64,000 nt of DNA from Chloroflexota bacterium (GTDB taxonomy: Bacteria > Chloroflexota > Anaerolineae > Anaerolineales > Anaerolineaceae): contig JAKQJC010000043.1 of assembly GCA_029561345.1 (NCBI GenBank), forward strand, positions 1-64,000. The letters run 5' to 3'. The position numbers and the translations under genes were made by a program. Every line of letters begins with the position of its first letter. The stretch's first letter is position 1. The notes under the pieces are model-generated. The model did no database searches. It saw only the letters and a program-made list of their open reading frames with translations, and was not told the DNA's origin. Positions 18,802 through 26,450 of the stretch are shown here, piece by piece.

Positions 18802-18829
18802 ATTCTATCACCGTTGGAAAATACGTCAA
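18802..18829 (-). promoter_or_regulatory. Promoter of the arginine operon
   Basis: On the minus strand TTGACG (18829-18824), 16-base spacer, TAGAAT (18807-18802). Close to the sigma-70 consensus. The predicted start site falls near 18795, next to the leader-peptide ATG at 18793. Confidence 0.75.
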
Positions 18830-19222
18830 GGTCATTGGTGAAATTGCTCAGGGTTTTGAAGTATTTCGCAAATGATGACTGAAGTTTTGGCGGGGCTGTT
18901 TGTTCCCGTGTGCTTGTTTTTGTGATAGACTCCAATTAGGCTTACCTCGGTGATTTGCAGGTTTCAGAGCTTTCAATTTACCGAAGAAGGTCTTTTTTGC
19001 AACCTTTTCCTGACTTAAAGAAAGGTGTGAAAAGGCTTGGTCACCTCAATGGGTTAAACCCAAGTTTTAGGGTAAAATGGAGCCGTAGAAAATTATGATG
19101 TACCCGGCTTGTGAATATTTTTTCGGTTTCATCAGGCTCAACCTTCAGATCTCCTTTCTGCCTGAGAGGACAAAATTTTTATTGTCAGCAGAATAATAAA
19201 GAAAGGACACAAACTTTTGCTT
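18830..19222. other. Intergenic region between divergent arginine operon and glycosyltransferase island
   Basis: No gene seen. It contains a 13-base palindrome TGGGTTAAACCCA in the middle and increasingly AT-rich sequence toward the glycosyltransferase. No convincing promoter pair, riboswitch or tRNA was recognised. Confidence 0.4.
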
Positions 19223-19972
19223 ATGACCCTTTCCGTGATTGTCCCGGCCTATAATGAAGAAAAAACAATTGAAAAGGTGCTGCAGGCCCTCCAGGAAAAA
19301 GTGCCGCAAGTCACCGAGATCATTGTGGTGGATGACGGCTCGCGGGACCAGACCGCTGCCCTGGTGGAAAAAGCTGCCGCAGCCGACGGGCGCATTCGCC
19401 TGATCCGCCAGCCGCAAAACCAGGGCAAAACAGCCGCCCTGCGCACCGGCTTTGCCGCTTCAACCGGGGATATCGTCATTGTGCAGGACGCCGACCTGGA
19501 GTATGATCCGGCCGATATCCAGCATGTCATTGACCCCATTCTTGAAGATAAGGCTGATGTGGTCTTTGGCTCGCGTTTTCTGGTGCGGCGGGCTGCGCGG
19601 ATACTCTATTTCCGCCATTACATGGCCAACCGCTTCCTCACCTTTTGCTCGAACCTGCTGACGGACATCAATTTTAGCGATGTGGAAACCTGCTACAAAG
19701 CTTTTCGCGGCGATATCATTCGCAAAATGATCATCACCTCCTCTGGTTTTGGCTTTGAAATTGAAGTCACGGCCAAAATTGCCAAGCTGGGCTGCCGGGT
19801 TTATGAAGTGCCGATTTCCTATTATGGGCGCACCTACCAGGAAGGCAAGAAAATCGGCTGGAAAGATGGTTTTGATGCCCTGTATTACATTCTCAAATTC
19901 AATTGGTTTTGCAGTTTGAAGGACTCTTTTACCAGTCAACCAGTCTTACTGTCCTCACAAAACCAAAATTAG
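19223..19972 (+). CDS. Glycosyltransferase family 2 (polyprenyl-phosphate sugar synthase type)
   Basis: 249 residues with a GT-A fold: SVIVPAYNEEKTIEKVL at the N-terminus, IIVVDDGSRDQTA, GKTAALRTGF, and the metal-binding DADLEYDP (DxD-like) near residue 91-98. The FSDVETCYKAF and SGFGFEIEVTAKI segments are typical of the dolichol-phosphate mannose synthase group, which makes lipid-linked sugars for membrane glycosyltransferases. No C-terminal membrane segment is seen. ATG at 19223 was preferred over a TTG two codons upstream. Followed by two membrane-protein genes, which fits a lipid-phosphate sugar donor feeding the GT-C-like protein. Confidence 0.88.
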   Translation: MTLSVIVPAYNEEKTIEKVLQALQEKVPQVTEIIVVDDGSRDQTAALVEKAAAADGRIRLIRQPQNQGKTAALRTGFAASTGDIVIVQDADLEYDPADIQHVIDPILEDKADVVFGSRFLVRRAARILYFRHYMANRFLTFCSNLLTDINFSDVETCYKAFRGDIIRKMIITSSGFGFEIEVTAKIAKLGCRVYEVPISYYGRTYQEGKKIGWKDGFDALYYILKFNWFCSLKDSFTSQPVLLSSQNQN

Positions 19973-20031
19973 GAGATGATGAAAATGATGAGCATATATT
20001 TCAAAGCAAATTCAATAACGGGGCAATAAAA

Positions 20032-20622
20032 ATGGATAAATTGAAATTAATTAAGGAAAATTTATTACTTGGCCATAAATCAATTGCGAAGAAATTTGAT
20101 TTATGGATTGGTTTTATCCTGCTGGTTATATGGGCCGTGTTCCAATACTCAAAAGGGTATGAGTTTTACGCATTGTTTTTAATTGTCGTTTTCTTAATCC
20201 TTCTTATAGCCCGCCCTTCTTACTTCGTTTTGGTTGCTATATCAGTGCTAATTTTCATTCCTCAAACGGTGCCCACACTAGATACATTGGTCAGATTAAA
20301 AATGGCAAACGAGAAGGCACTGTATATGACCAATGAAACGTTAAACTCAATATTCACACCCGGTGCTGGTATAGAAGTTCTACCTCCTGCAGCCTTGCAG
20401 GGTCTCCAATTATTACAAACTCACCAAGTGGAAAATTACAAAATATCAGATAGAATGTTTCAAGATTTATTAATCAGGCAGCGTATTGTAGAATCAGCCT
20501 GGCCCATTAAAATGGAAGATTCATCCCCCTATTTGTTGGTTTTTCTTGATGAGATAAACAATAACCCTGCATGCACAGAAATTGATAAAGAAAAGGATAT
20601 TGCCCTTGTCTACTGCAACTAA
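20032..20622 (+). CDS. Membrane protein with extracytoplasmic domain, unknown function
   Basis: 196 residues from the ATG at 20032. Two or three hydrophobic segments (about residues 25-85) are followed by a soluble part of about 100 residues ending in a short Asp/Glu/Lys-rich tail; no family was recognised. Lys, Asn and Ile are frequent and the DNA is clearly AT-rich compared with genes on both sides, so it may be acquired. It lies between a GT2 glycosyltransferase and a GT-C-like membrane protein and overlaps the latter, so a role in the same surface-sugar system is likely. No clear ribosome binding site precedes the start; a 14-codon frame with a GGAG site lies just upstream at 19985-20029. 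Confidence 0.6.
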   Translation: MDKLKLIKENLLLGHKSIAKKFDLWIGFILLVIWAVFQYSKGYEFYALFLIVVFLILLIARPSYFVLVAISVLIFIPQTVPTLDTLVRLKMANEKALYMTNETLNSIFTPGAGIEVLPPAALQGLQLLQTHQVENYKISDRMFQDLLIRQRIVESAWPIKMEDSSPYLLVFLDEINNNPACTEIDKEKDIALVYCN

Positions 20623-22060
20623 TTTAATTAAATTGTTTTTACTCATCAATCTGGGATTGTTTTACTTTTTAGGTTTGGGTTGGGTTATTATTGGACCCTT
20701 ATTACATGGAAGTCTGATAAAAAAAACTAAAGATTTCTCATTGCTGCAAGAAGTCCCCCTAGCTTTATTATGTGGAATGATTATTAATTTGGGGATCTTT
20801 TTATGCGTTCAGGGGTTAATTGCCAGCTTACTCATGGGTGGTTTCATTGCCGTTTTGGGCTTTGTTTGTTTCGGATTCTATTTTTTCCGATATCACTATA
20901 AACAAGTATTGGCCCCCATTTTTATGAATAAATGGATTGGTGCTATTATTCTTTGTTTGATATACCTTGGGGCTGTCTTTGCTGACCCTTTGATCGAATG
21001 GGACGCCCGGTCCATTTTTTTTCTACACAGTAAGATGATTTTTACTGCTGGCTCTATTGGCCCTTCTGCGGGATGGCTTCATCCCTCAGTTGTTTTTTCA
21101 CATGTAGAGTACCCTAATTTAATTCCGGCAATAGCGGCTCAAGTATCTTATGTAGTGGGTTTTTGGAATGAATTTTTCCCAAAAATCTCACTATTTTATC
21201 TCCTTGTACCCGCCATAATCTGGTTATTTACTTTTGCTCGTAAATCCTTTAGTTTTATTGCTTTATTGCTCTTTATTCCACTATCTCTACACATGTGGCT
21301 TGTAAATGGCCTGCAAGATGGAAATATTGCCTTGTTTTTCTCAATAGCTCTGCTTCTTTTGGGCAGATTTTCAGACACTCACCAAAAAATCGATTTAGTA
21401 TCTGGTCTGTGTTGTTTGTTGACAACAATTTTGATCAAAAATGAAGGGAATTTAGTCATATTGTCTGCGATTATTCCATTAATCGCATTTAATTGGATTT
21501 CTCTCACGAAAATTTCTCAAGACAAGTCTTTTTCTTTGGTGGTAAACATTAATGTCCCATTCTTCGAAAAGCCTTTTTCGATAAAAAATCTCATAAAGAA
21601 CCATTGGAAACACATTTTAATCAGCTTAATTTTAATTTCACCTTATATTATTTGGAATATATATAAAACGACTTTAAACCTTCCAAATGATTTGGAAATT
21701 GGCACAATCCAATCTGTGCAAAGAATTGTAAACCGTCTGAATGATGGTTCTTACATGCTTATCATCCAAAATGTATATGATCAAATAAAAGGCTCATTGT
21801 TGCTTTTGGGCTTACTGTTTTTTGCCTCTGTTGCCTGGCATAGAGGGATTTATTTGCCCAAGGATAGTCTTCTAGCGATCTTTGCTACAACAATATATTG
21901 TATGGGGATAATCACGATTTACTTGCTTACGCCAGCAGATTTAAATTGGCATCTGACAACTTCTATTAATCGAACAATGCTGCCAGTTTCTGCAGGCTTT
22001 CTTGTATCCACCTATTTTATTTTGAATTCAATTGAGACTGGCAAAAAAATATCAAGATAG
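20606..22060 (+). CDS. Polytopic membrane protein, probable GT-C type glycosyltransferase
   Basis: About 484 residues with 10-12 hydrophobic segments. After the first segments comes an external loop with DPLIEWDARSIFFLHSK, and later HPSVVFSHVEYPNLIPAIAA; an acidic residue in the first loop and a repeated W/H-rich loop are typical of GT-C enzymes that take sugars from polyprenyl phosphate. The upstream GT2 gene would make such a donor. TTG at 20606 was chosen because AAAAGGA lies eight bases before it; TTG at 20582 is an alternative. It overlaps the preceding gene by 17 bases. Strongly AT-rich with A/T-ending codons, unlike neighbours. Confidence 0.6.
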   Translation: MSTATNLIKLFLLINLGLFYFLGLGWVIIGPLLHGSLIKKTKDFSLLQEVPLALLCGMIINLGIFLCVQGLIASLLMGGFIAVLGFVCFGFYFFRYHYKQVLAPIFMNKWIGAIILCLIYLGAVFADPLIEWDARSIFFLHSKMIFTAGSIGPSAGWLHPSVVFSHVEYPNLIPAIAAQVSYVVGFWNEFFPKISLFYLLVPAIIWLFTFARKSFSFIALLLFIPLSLHMWLVNGLQDGNIALFFSIALLLLGRFSDTHQKIDLVSGLCCLLTTILIKNEGNLVILSAIIPLIAFNWISLTKISQDKSFSLVVNINVPFFEKPFSIKNLIKNHWKHILISLILISPYIIWNIYKTTLNLPNDLEIGTIQSVQRIVNRLNDGSYMLIIQNVYDQIKGSLLLLGLLFFASVAWHRGIYLPKDSLLAIFATTIYCMGIITIYLLTPADLNWHLTTSINRTMLPVSAGFLVSTYFILNSIETGKKISR

Positions 22061-22069
22061 GACAAAAAA

Positions 22070-22115
22070 AACAGATCCAGGACGTTCTGGAAACAGCAGT
22101 CCTGGACCTGTTTTC
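22070..22115. terminator. Bidirectional intrinsic terminator
   Basis: AACAGATCCAGGAC (22070-22083) pairs with GTCCTGGACCTGTT (22099-22112) with one mismatch, flanked by an A-run on the left and a T-run on the right. It can stop both the plus-strand island and the convergent minus-strand kinase gene. Confidence 0.85.
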
Positions 22116-22234
22116 TCGCTCCATGCTTATTTTATGTGTAATGCCTTAAGCCGTTTTCCAAAGAATCAGCGTTAGCTATTTAATGGCAATAATTCTAAGG
22201 CGATCACATATCAAAGATCACCCTTTCTCCAGGA

Positions 22235-25078
22235 TCATTTTGGACATAATATCATGACGTTATTGGCCATGGGATTGCCCGGATCCAAACGCAATGCATT
22301 TTCAGCGTTGCGCCTGGCAAGGTCGCAGCGTTGGGGCTTCATATTCATATAGGCATCTGCAAGGTAAGCATAAGGCGCTGCACGCTTAGGCGCGGCTGTA
22401 ATCCAATCATTAAATATACTTACACAAGCTTCATATTGCTGGAGTTGGAGATAAGAAGACCCTAAAGCAATGTAGGTGGAATCATTTCTTATTTCATCAT
22501 TAGGTTTAGATGAGGCATAGGCTTTGGATAAATAATCCACTGCCTGTGAGTAATTACCCAAATTAAAGTATGACCATCCAGCGTAAGCCAGGGCAATCGG
22601 ATAATCATCATTATACATTTTGTTCCAATAAGTGTTCCATTTTTGGGCGCTGGTAATTGTCCTTTCCCAATCCCACTTTGAGAAATATGCTGAGGTAAGT
22701 CCATAGTATGCTTCAAGGCTTTCCTGAATACCCAGGGAAGCGCCGAATTCGAGAAGCGCCGAATCATAGTTTTTTTGGTAGGCATAAATGGTACCCATGG
22801 CGGCATGCGCTAAAGCGCCGCTATCAGGGCAATTTTGCAGCCATTCTTGGGCAAGCAGCAGTGCTTCATCGGGATTGCCCTCGAAAAGAACCGTGTAGGT
22901 CAGCACATAATAAGCCCGCACATTTCCTGTTCGATTGATATCCAGGGATCTGTAAGCGGCATCGATAATTTTATTTTTATCCACATTGCTTGAGTAATAG
23001 ATATAAGCCAGGTTGGCCCAGCCGCGGGCATCATCCATTTTTAGGAGGTTATACTTCTGGCATTGTTCTTCCCCCTTTTTCCAGTCGCGGATTGAGGTGT
23101 AGGAATCACAAAGGGCAAACTGGCTTTCGGCATCATCCGGAAGCTGTTTATTCCAGTTGAGCGCTGTGTCTAATGCGCCATTGATCTCGCCAGCTTTTCC
23201 GTAGGTATTCCACAGTGCCTTCCAGGCTGCGCCGTTCTTGTTATCCAGAACCGTGACCTTGCGGTAATAATCAATGGCTCCGGTGATATCGCCAGTTTGT
23301 TCAAGCACATTTCCCGCAGTCAGCAAAGCCTCAACATCCGTGGGGCTGGCGGCCACCCAGTTTTGCGCCCAGCCAACCGCATCATTGATCCGGTTCCATT
23401 GAATATATAGTTTGGTCAGTTGTTTGAGGCCATCCGCATCATTGGGCCAGCGCTGCAGAAAACCGGTGTAGATTTCTTCCGCCTTTTCATAATTGCCCTT
23501 GGCAATCCAGTTATCGGCCTGACCAATTAAAGCCTTTTGCGCGCCTTCGGCGGCCTGGTTTTTGTCTTCATCTGCAACGTTGTTCAGTCCAGCCACTTTG
23601 TTGAAAGCCGCTTCAGATTTATCGTACTCCTGTGTATGCAGGTAAGCATTCCCCAGTTTCAGCAAAGCGTCTTTATCTTCGGGAGCTGCGTTCACCCAGG
23701 TCTGGTAATACTGGCTGGCCTGAGGCCAGTTATCCAGCATTTCTGCCGACAGGCCGGCGCCAGCCAGTGCATCCGGGTTTTGCGGTTGGCTTTCCAGCAC
23801 CTGCTGGTAGAGGGTCAGAGCTTCAGCATAGTTCTTGTCTTTCAGCGCTTTTTCGGCCTGGGCCATGGCCCGCGCGCCGGTGAGAGCGCGGAAGCCAAGG
23901 AAGCCGCCCACGCCCAGCAGGATCAGGCCAATCAGGCCCACCACCAGCCAGATGGCCAGCGGAGGAATGCGGAAGCCGCTGGCTTCTTTGGCTCCGCCTT
24001 TGCCAGCCTTGCCAAACAGGGCTTCTTCAAAAGCAGCGGCAAACTCGCCAGCACTTTCATAGCGGTTTTCTGGCCGTTTGGCCAACGCTTTTAAGATCAC
24101 CTGTTCCAACTGCGGCGGAATATCGCGAAACTGGCGCATGGGCGGCGGATTGGCATTGAGATGATCCACCAGAATCTTGGTGCTGGCGCCCTGGAAGGGT
24201 TTCTGCCCGGCCACCATTTCATAGACCACCACCCCCAGCGAGTAAATATCCGACTGGCGGGTCAGCGGTTCGCCCTGAATTTGCTCAGGTGACATATAAG
24301 GCGGCGAGCCAACCACAATGCCGGTGCGGGTGGCGCCGCTTTCACCTGAAACGCGCACCAGGCCAAAATCCACCAGCTTGGGCACCAGTTTGTTGGGGCT
24401 GTGGGGATCATGCTGTAAGAGAATATTGGAAGGTTTGATATCGCGGTGAATGATGCCTTTTTGGTGTGCCGCATCCAGGGCGCTGGCCACGCCTTTGAGC
24501 ACTTCGCAGATTTCTTCCAGCGAGAGTTTCTTGCCTTCACCTACCCGGTAATCCAATGATTCGCCATCCACAAATTCCATGACGAAGAAAGGCACCTGGC
24601 CGGCCTGATAGACAAAGTCGAACACTGAAACCACGTTGCCGTGGCCCGAAAGCCGCGCCACTGCCCGCGCTTCGCGCGTGAAACGCTGCATCATGTCTTC
24701 GTCGCGGGCGTATTCGTCGCGCACCACTTTAATGGCCACCTTGCGGCCCAGGTTGGGGTCATAGCCTTCCCAGACCACGCCCATGCCGCCTTCGCCAATT
24801 TTGCGCCGCAGTTCGTAGCGGCCGAACTGGCGCGCCCCGGTTTGCACCTGGATGATGCTGCCGTCTCTTGCCCCAGCCTGTTCAAAGGTCATATCCAGGC
24901 GGATTTCCAGTTTGCGCATATTTTCCACCAGGAAAAACTGCCAGTTGGCAGTTGGATCCAGACCCAGGGCGGCCAGGATATCCCCTATCATATCTTTGAG
25001 GCGGATATCACCTGAAATTTCAAGCGCCGTCAGGGGGCGGCTGTTAACATCTTGGAAAGATAAACGAAGGACGGCCAT
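22235..25078 (-). CDS. Serine/threonine protein kinase with ubiquitin-like N-terminus and TPR sensor domain
   Basis: 947 residues. Residues 1-80 look like a ubiquitin-fold domain of the YukD/Ubl kind. The Hanks-type kinase (about 88-350) shows GEGGMGVVWEG, AIKVV, HRDIKPSNILL, DFGLVR and GSPPYMSPEQ, so it should be active. One membrane segment (about 375-397) is followed by about 550 residues of TPR-like repeats outside the cell. PknB-type kinases with external sensor domains respond to envelope signals. ATG at 25078 has GGAGG five bases before it; the longer TTG start would use that site as codons. No phosphatase or FHA partner is nearby. Convergent with the glycosyltransferase island across a shared terminator. 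Confidence 0.92.
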   Translation of the reverse strand: MAVLRLSFQDVNSRPLTALEISGDIRLKDMIGDILAALGLDPTANWQFFLVENMRKLEIRLDMTFEQAGARDGSIIQVQTGARQFGRYELRRKIGEGGMGVVWEGYDPNLGRKVAIKVVRDEYARDEDMMQRFTREARAVARLSGHGNVVSVFDFVYQAGQVPFFVMEFVDGESLDYRVGEGKKLSLEEICEVLKGVASALDAAHQKGIIHRDIKPSNILLQHDPHSPNKLVPKLVDFGLVRVSGESGATRTGIVVGSPPYMSPEQIQGEPLTRQSDIYSLGVVVYEMVAGQKPFQGASTKILVDHLNANPPPMRQFRDIPPQLEQVILKALAKRPENRYESAGEFAAAFEEALFGKAGKGGAKEASGFRIPPLAIWLVVGLIGLILLGVGGFLGFRALTGARAMAQAEKALKDKNYAEALTLYQQVLESQPQNPDALAGAGLSAEMLDNWPQASQYYQTWVNAAPEDKDALLKLGNAYLHTQEYDKSEAAFNKVAGLNNVADEDKNQAAEGAQKALIGQADNWIAKGNYEKAEEIYTGFLQRWPNDADGLKQLTKLYIQWNRINDAVGWAQNWVAASPTDVEALLTAGNVLEQTGDITGAIDYYRKVTVLDNKNGAAWKALWNTYGKAGEINGALDTALNWNKQLPDDAESQFALCDSYTSIRDWKKGEEQCQKYNLLKMDDARGWANLAYIYYSSNVDKNKIIDAAYRSLDINRTGNVRAYYVLTYTVLFEGNPDEALLLAQEWLQNCPDSGALAHAAMGTIYAYQKNYDSALLEFGASLGIQESLEAYYGLTSAYFSKWDWERTITSAQKWNTYWNKMYNDDYPIALAYAGWSYFNLGNYSQAVDYLSKAYASSKPNDEIRNDSTYIALGSSYLQLQQYEACVSIFNDWITAAPKRAAPYAYLADAYMNMKPQRCDLARRNAENALRLDPGNPMANNVMILCPK

Positions 25079-25117
25079 AGGTTCCTCCAAATAAAAAGTG
25101 ATGCTTATATTATACTG

Positions 25118-25318
25118 TCAATCCATTATTCTGTTGCCTCCGGAATCGGCCAGTGCAGCAATGATAGCGCAGCAAAAGTCGGGCAGGTCGTTGGGCACGC
25201 GGCTGGTGATGATGTTGCCATCGCGCACCACCGGTGCATCCACATATTCCGCTCCGGCATTGATCAGATCGTCGCGCACCGCCAGCACGCCGGTGGCGCG
25301 TTTGCCGCGCATCACGTG
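25118..25318 (-). pseudogene. C-terminal fragment of a DJ-1/PfpI family protein
   Basis: About 65 codons encode the end of a PfpI-type protein: RGKRATGVLAVRDDLINAGA, then VDAPVVRDGNIITSRVPNDL and DFCCAIIAAL. In complete members (about 170-190 residues) this follows the nucleophile-Cys domain, which is absent; an in-frame TGA lies just upstream at the break near 25318. The gene is a remnant left by a deletion or rearrangement next to the kinase promoter. Confidence 0.7.
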
Positions 25319-25331
25319 TCAATAGACCCAC

Positions 25332-25739
25332 GTGAATGCTCCACACGTATTCACCCAAACTGCGCCAGAGATCTTCAGTAACAATGTGCCACTTTCACAA
25401 GGCAGGTTAAAGAAATCGGCATATGATTTTAAGTCGGTTTCTGGTCATCTTGAAGCAGCCTCTGTTCACTCAAATGGCCCATATTATGATGTTTATCTGG
25501 TTCAATTGTTGAATGCCGCCGAGTACAGGGAAAGCGCAGTTCAGGGCATTCGGGCCGGCGTCATTGCCGTGATCCTGTCCGCTGGCGTGCTGGTGTTTAT
25601 CCTCTCCGCCCGGCTGGCAGACCGCTCTCTGCGCGGCCTGGCCCGGCTGAAGGCTCTGCTGCCCGCCCTGGGGCTGGCTTTGCTGGCCTGCCTTGATGTG
25701 CTGTGGATCGTCCGCCTGGTCAACCCCGGCTGTGGATAA
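25332..25739 (+). pseudogene. Composite frame, probable debris of a membrane protein
   Basis: The frame joins a composition-poor first half with no recognisable features to a second half (from about 25500) with two hydrophobic segments separated by a basic RLADRSLRGLARLK stretch. The second half may be the end of a real small membrane protein; the first half has no ribosome binding site and no family. It lies beside the PfpI fragment, so I read 25319-25739 as rearranged sequence. The last codons overlap a minus-strand DnaA-box 9-mer. Confidence 0.35.
25731..25739 (-). promoter_or_regulatory. DnaA-box-like 9-mer (outlying copy)
   Basis: TGTGGATAA on the plus strand, which is the perfect consensus TTATCCACA on the minus strand. 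It is about 580 bases from the cluster at 26315-26442 and in the opposite orientation. Confidence 0.45.
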
Positions 25740-25800
25740 AGTCTATTCAGGTGAAGTAGCCGCGCTGTTCCCATCAAACATCCCCATTTTCGCCAGATGC

Positions 25801-25815
25801 GGGTATAATATACCC
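25801..25815 (+). promoter_or_regulatory. -10 region with overlapping palindrome before bacteriohemerythrin
   Basis: GGGTATA-A-TATACCC is a perfect 15-base palindrome and contains TATAAT (25804-25809). It begins an AT-rich stretch of about 50 bases upstream of the bacteriohemerythrin gene. Likely the promoter with an overlapping protein site; the AT-rich stretch could alternatively be an unwinding element. Confidence 0.5.
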
Positions 25816-25873
25816 CTATACAAGATAATTTTCACCTTATATGGGCTAATTACCCGTTTTCTGGAGCACCCTC

Positions 25874-26308
25874 ATGGCAAAAGATCTGTTTAATTTTGAA
25901 GCTGAATTCAAGCTGGGTATTGATGAAATTGACCAGGAGCATATCAAGCTGGTCAACATGCTCAACACCGTCCACCAGTTGATCACCGACGGCAGCAAGA
26001 GCAAGGCCATCGAATATTTCAGCTTGACCATCGCCCACTATGTGGTGGATCACTTCGCCCACGAAGAAGCCTTCATGGCGCGCATTGGCTTCCCCCAGCT
26101 TGAAGACCATGCCAAAGTGCATGAGAACTTCAAAAACGCGTTCATTAAATCGCTGCCGCGCCTGGCCAATTACGATGAGGCCGCCTTCCGCGCCGCTCTC
26201 ACCGACACCTTCACCTGGATCGTCAACCATATCGGGCGCACCGACCGGAAATACGCGCAGTTTTACCTGGCGCAGACGCAGCAGCCGCCTGCCGCCGGAC
26301 CAGCCTGA
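25874..26308 (+). CDS. Bacteriohemerythrin
   Basis: 144 residues, single hemerythrin domain binding oxygen at a di-iron site. The ligands are visible: IDQEH (His near 23), H-Y-V-V-D-H-F-A-HEE around residues 55-65, H-AKVH near 77-81 and the final NHIGRTD (His, Asp near 117-121). Such proteins store or deliver oxygen or report it in microaerobic and anaerobic bacteria. The ATG at 25874 has GGAG nine bases upstream. It is flanked by rearranged sequence on one side and the DnaA-box cluster on the other. Confidence 0.93.
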   Translation: MAKDLFNFEAEFKLGIDEIDQEHIKLVNMLNTVHQLITDGSKSKAIEYFSLTIAHYVVDHFAHEEAFMARIGFPQLEDHAKVHENFKNAFIKSLPRLANYDEAAFRAALTDTFTWIVNHIGRTDRKYAQFYLAQTQQPPAAGPA

Positions 26309-26314
26309 ACGGAT

Positions 26315-26442
26315 TTATCCACCGCTTATCCCCAGAGCCGCCCCGGTTTATCCACCGGGCTGCGCCAATTTATCCACGTTATCCCCCGTAATTATCCACG
26401 TCTGCGGCGGGGTTATCCACAGTTTTTGGCCACTTATCCACA
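26315..26442 (+). promoter_or_regulatory. Cluster of eight DnaA-box-like 9-mers
   Basis: Eight TTATCC-type 9-mers, all on the plus strand, in 128 bases of non-coding DNA: 26315 (TTATCCACC), 26326 (TTATCCCCA), 26348 (TTATCCACC), 26370 (TTATCCACG), 26379 (TTATCCCCC), 26392 (TTATCCACG), 26413 and 26434 (both the perfect consensus TTATCCACA). The boxes at 26370 and 26379 touch head to tail. DnaA binds TTATNCACA. Such an array is known from replication origins and DnaA-titrating or DnaA-regulated sites. dnaA and dnaN are not in the window. The exact role is unknown. Confidence 0.7.
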
Positions 26443-26450
26443 GCCCGCGT

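Noticed and set aside
18900..19216. Riboswitch or small RNA upstream of the glycosyltransferase
   Set aside because: Compared by eye with c-di-GMP, glycine and ydaO patterns; conserved cores are missing. The 13-base palindrome alone is not enough.
26315..26442. Tandem-repeat array or CRISPR reading of the TTATCC cluster
   Set aside because: Spacing of 9 to 24 bases is irregular and the unit is only 9 bases, so this is not a CRISPR or simple tandem repeat.
26309..26450. Minus-strand frame across the TTATCC cluster (26348-26647)
   Set aside because: It is out of frame with the SUMF1 gene and has no family; the repeated 9-mers are non-coding.
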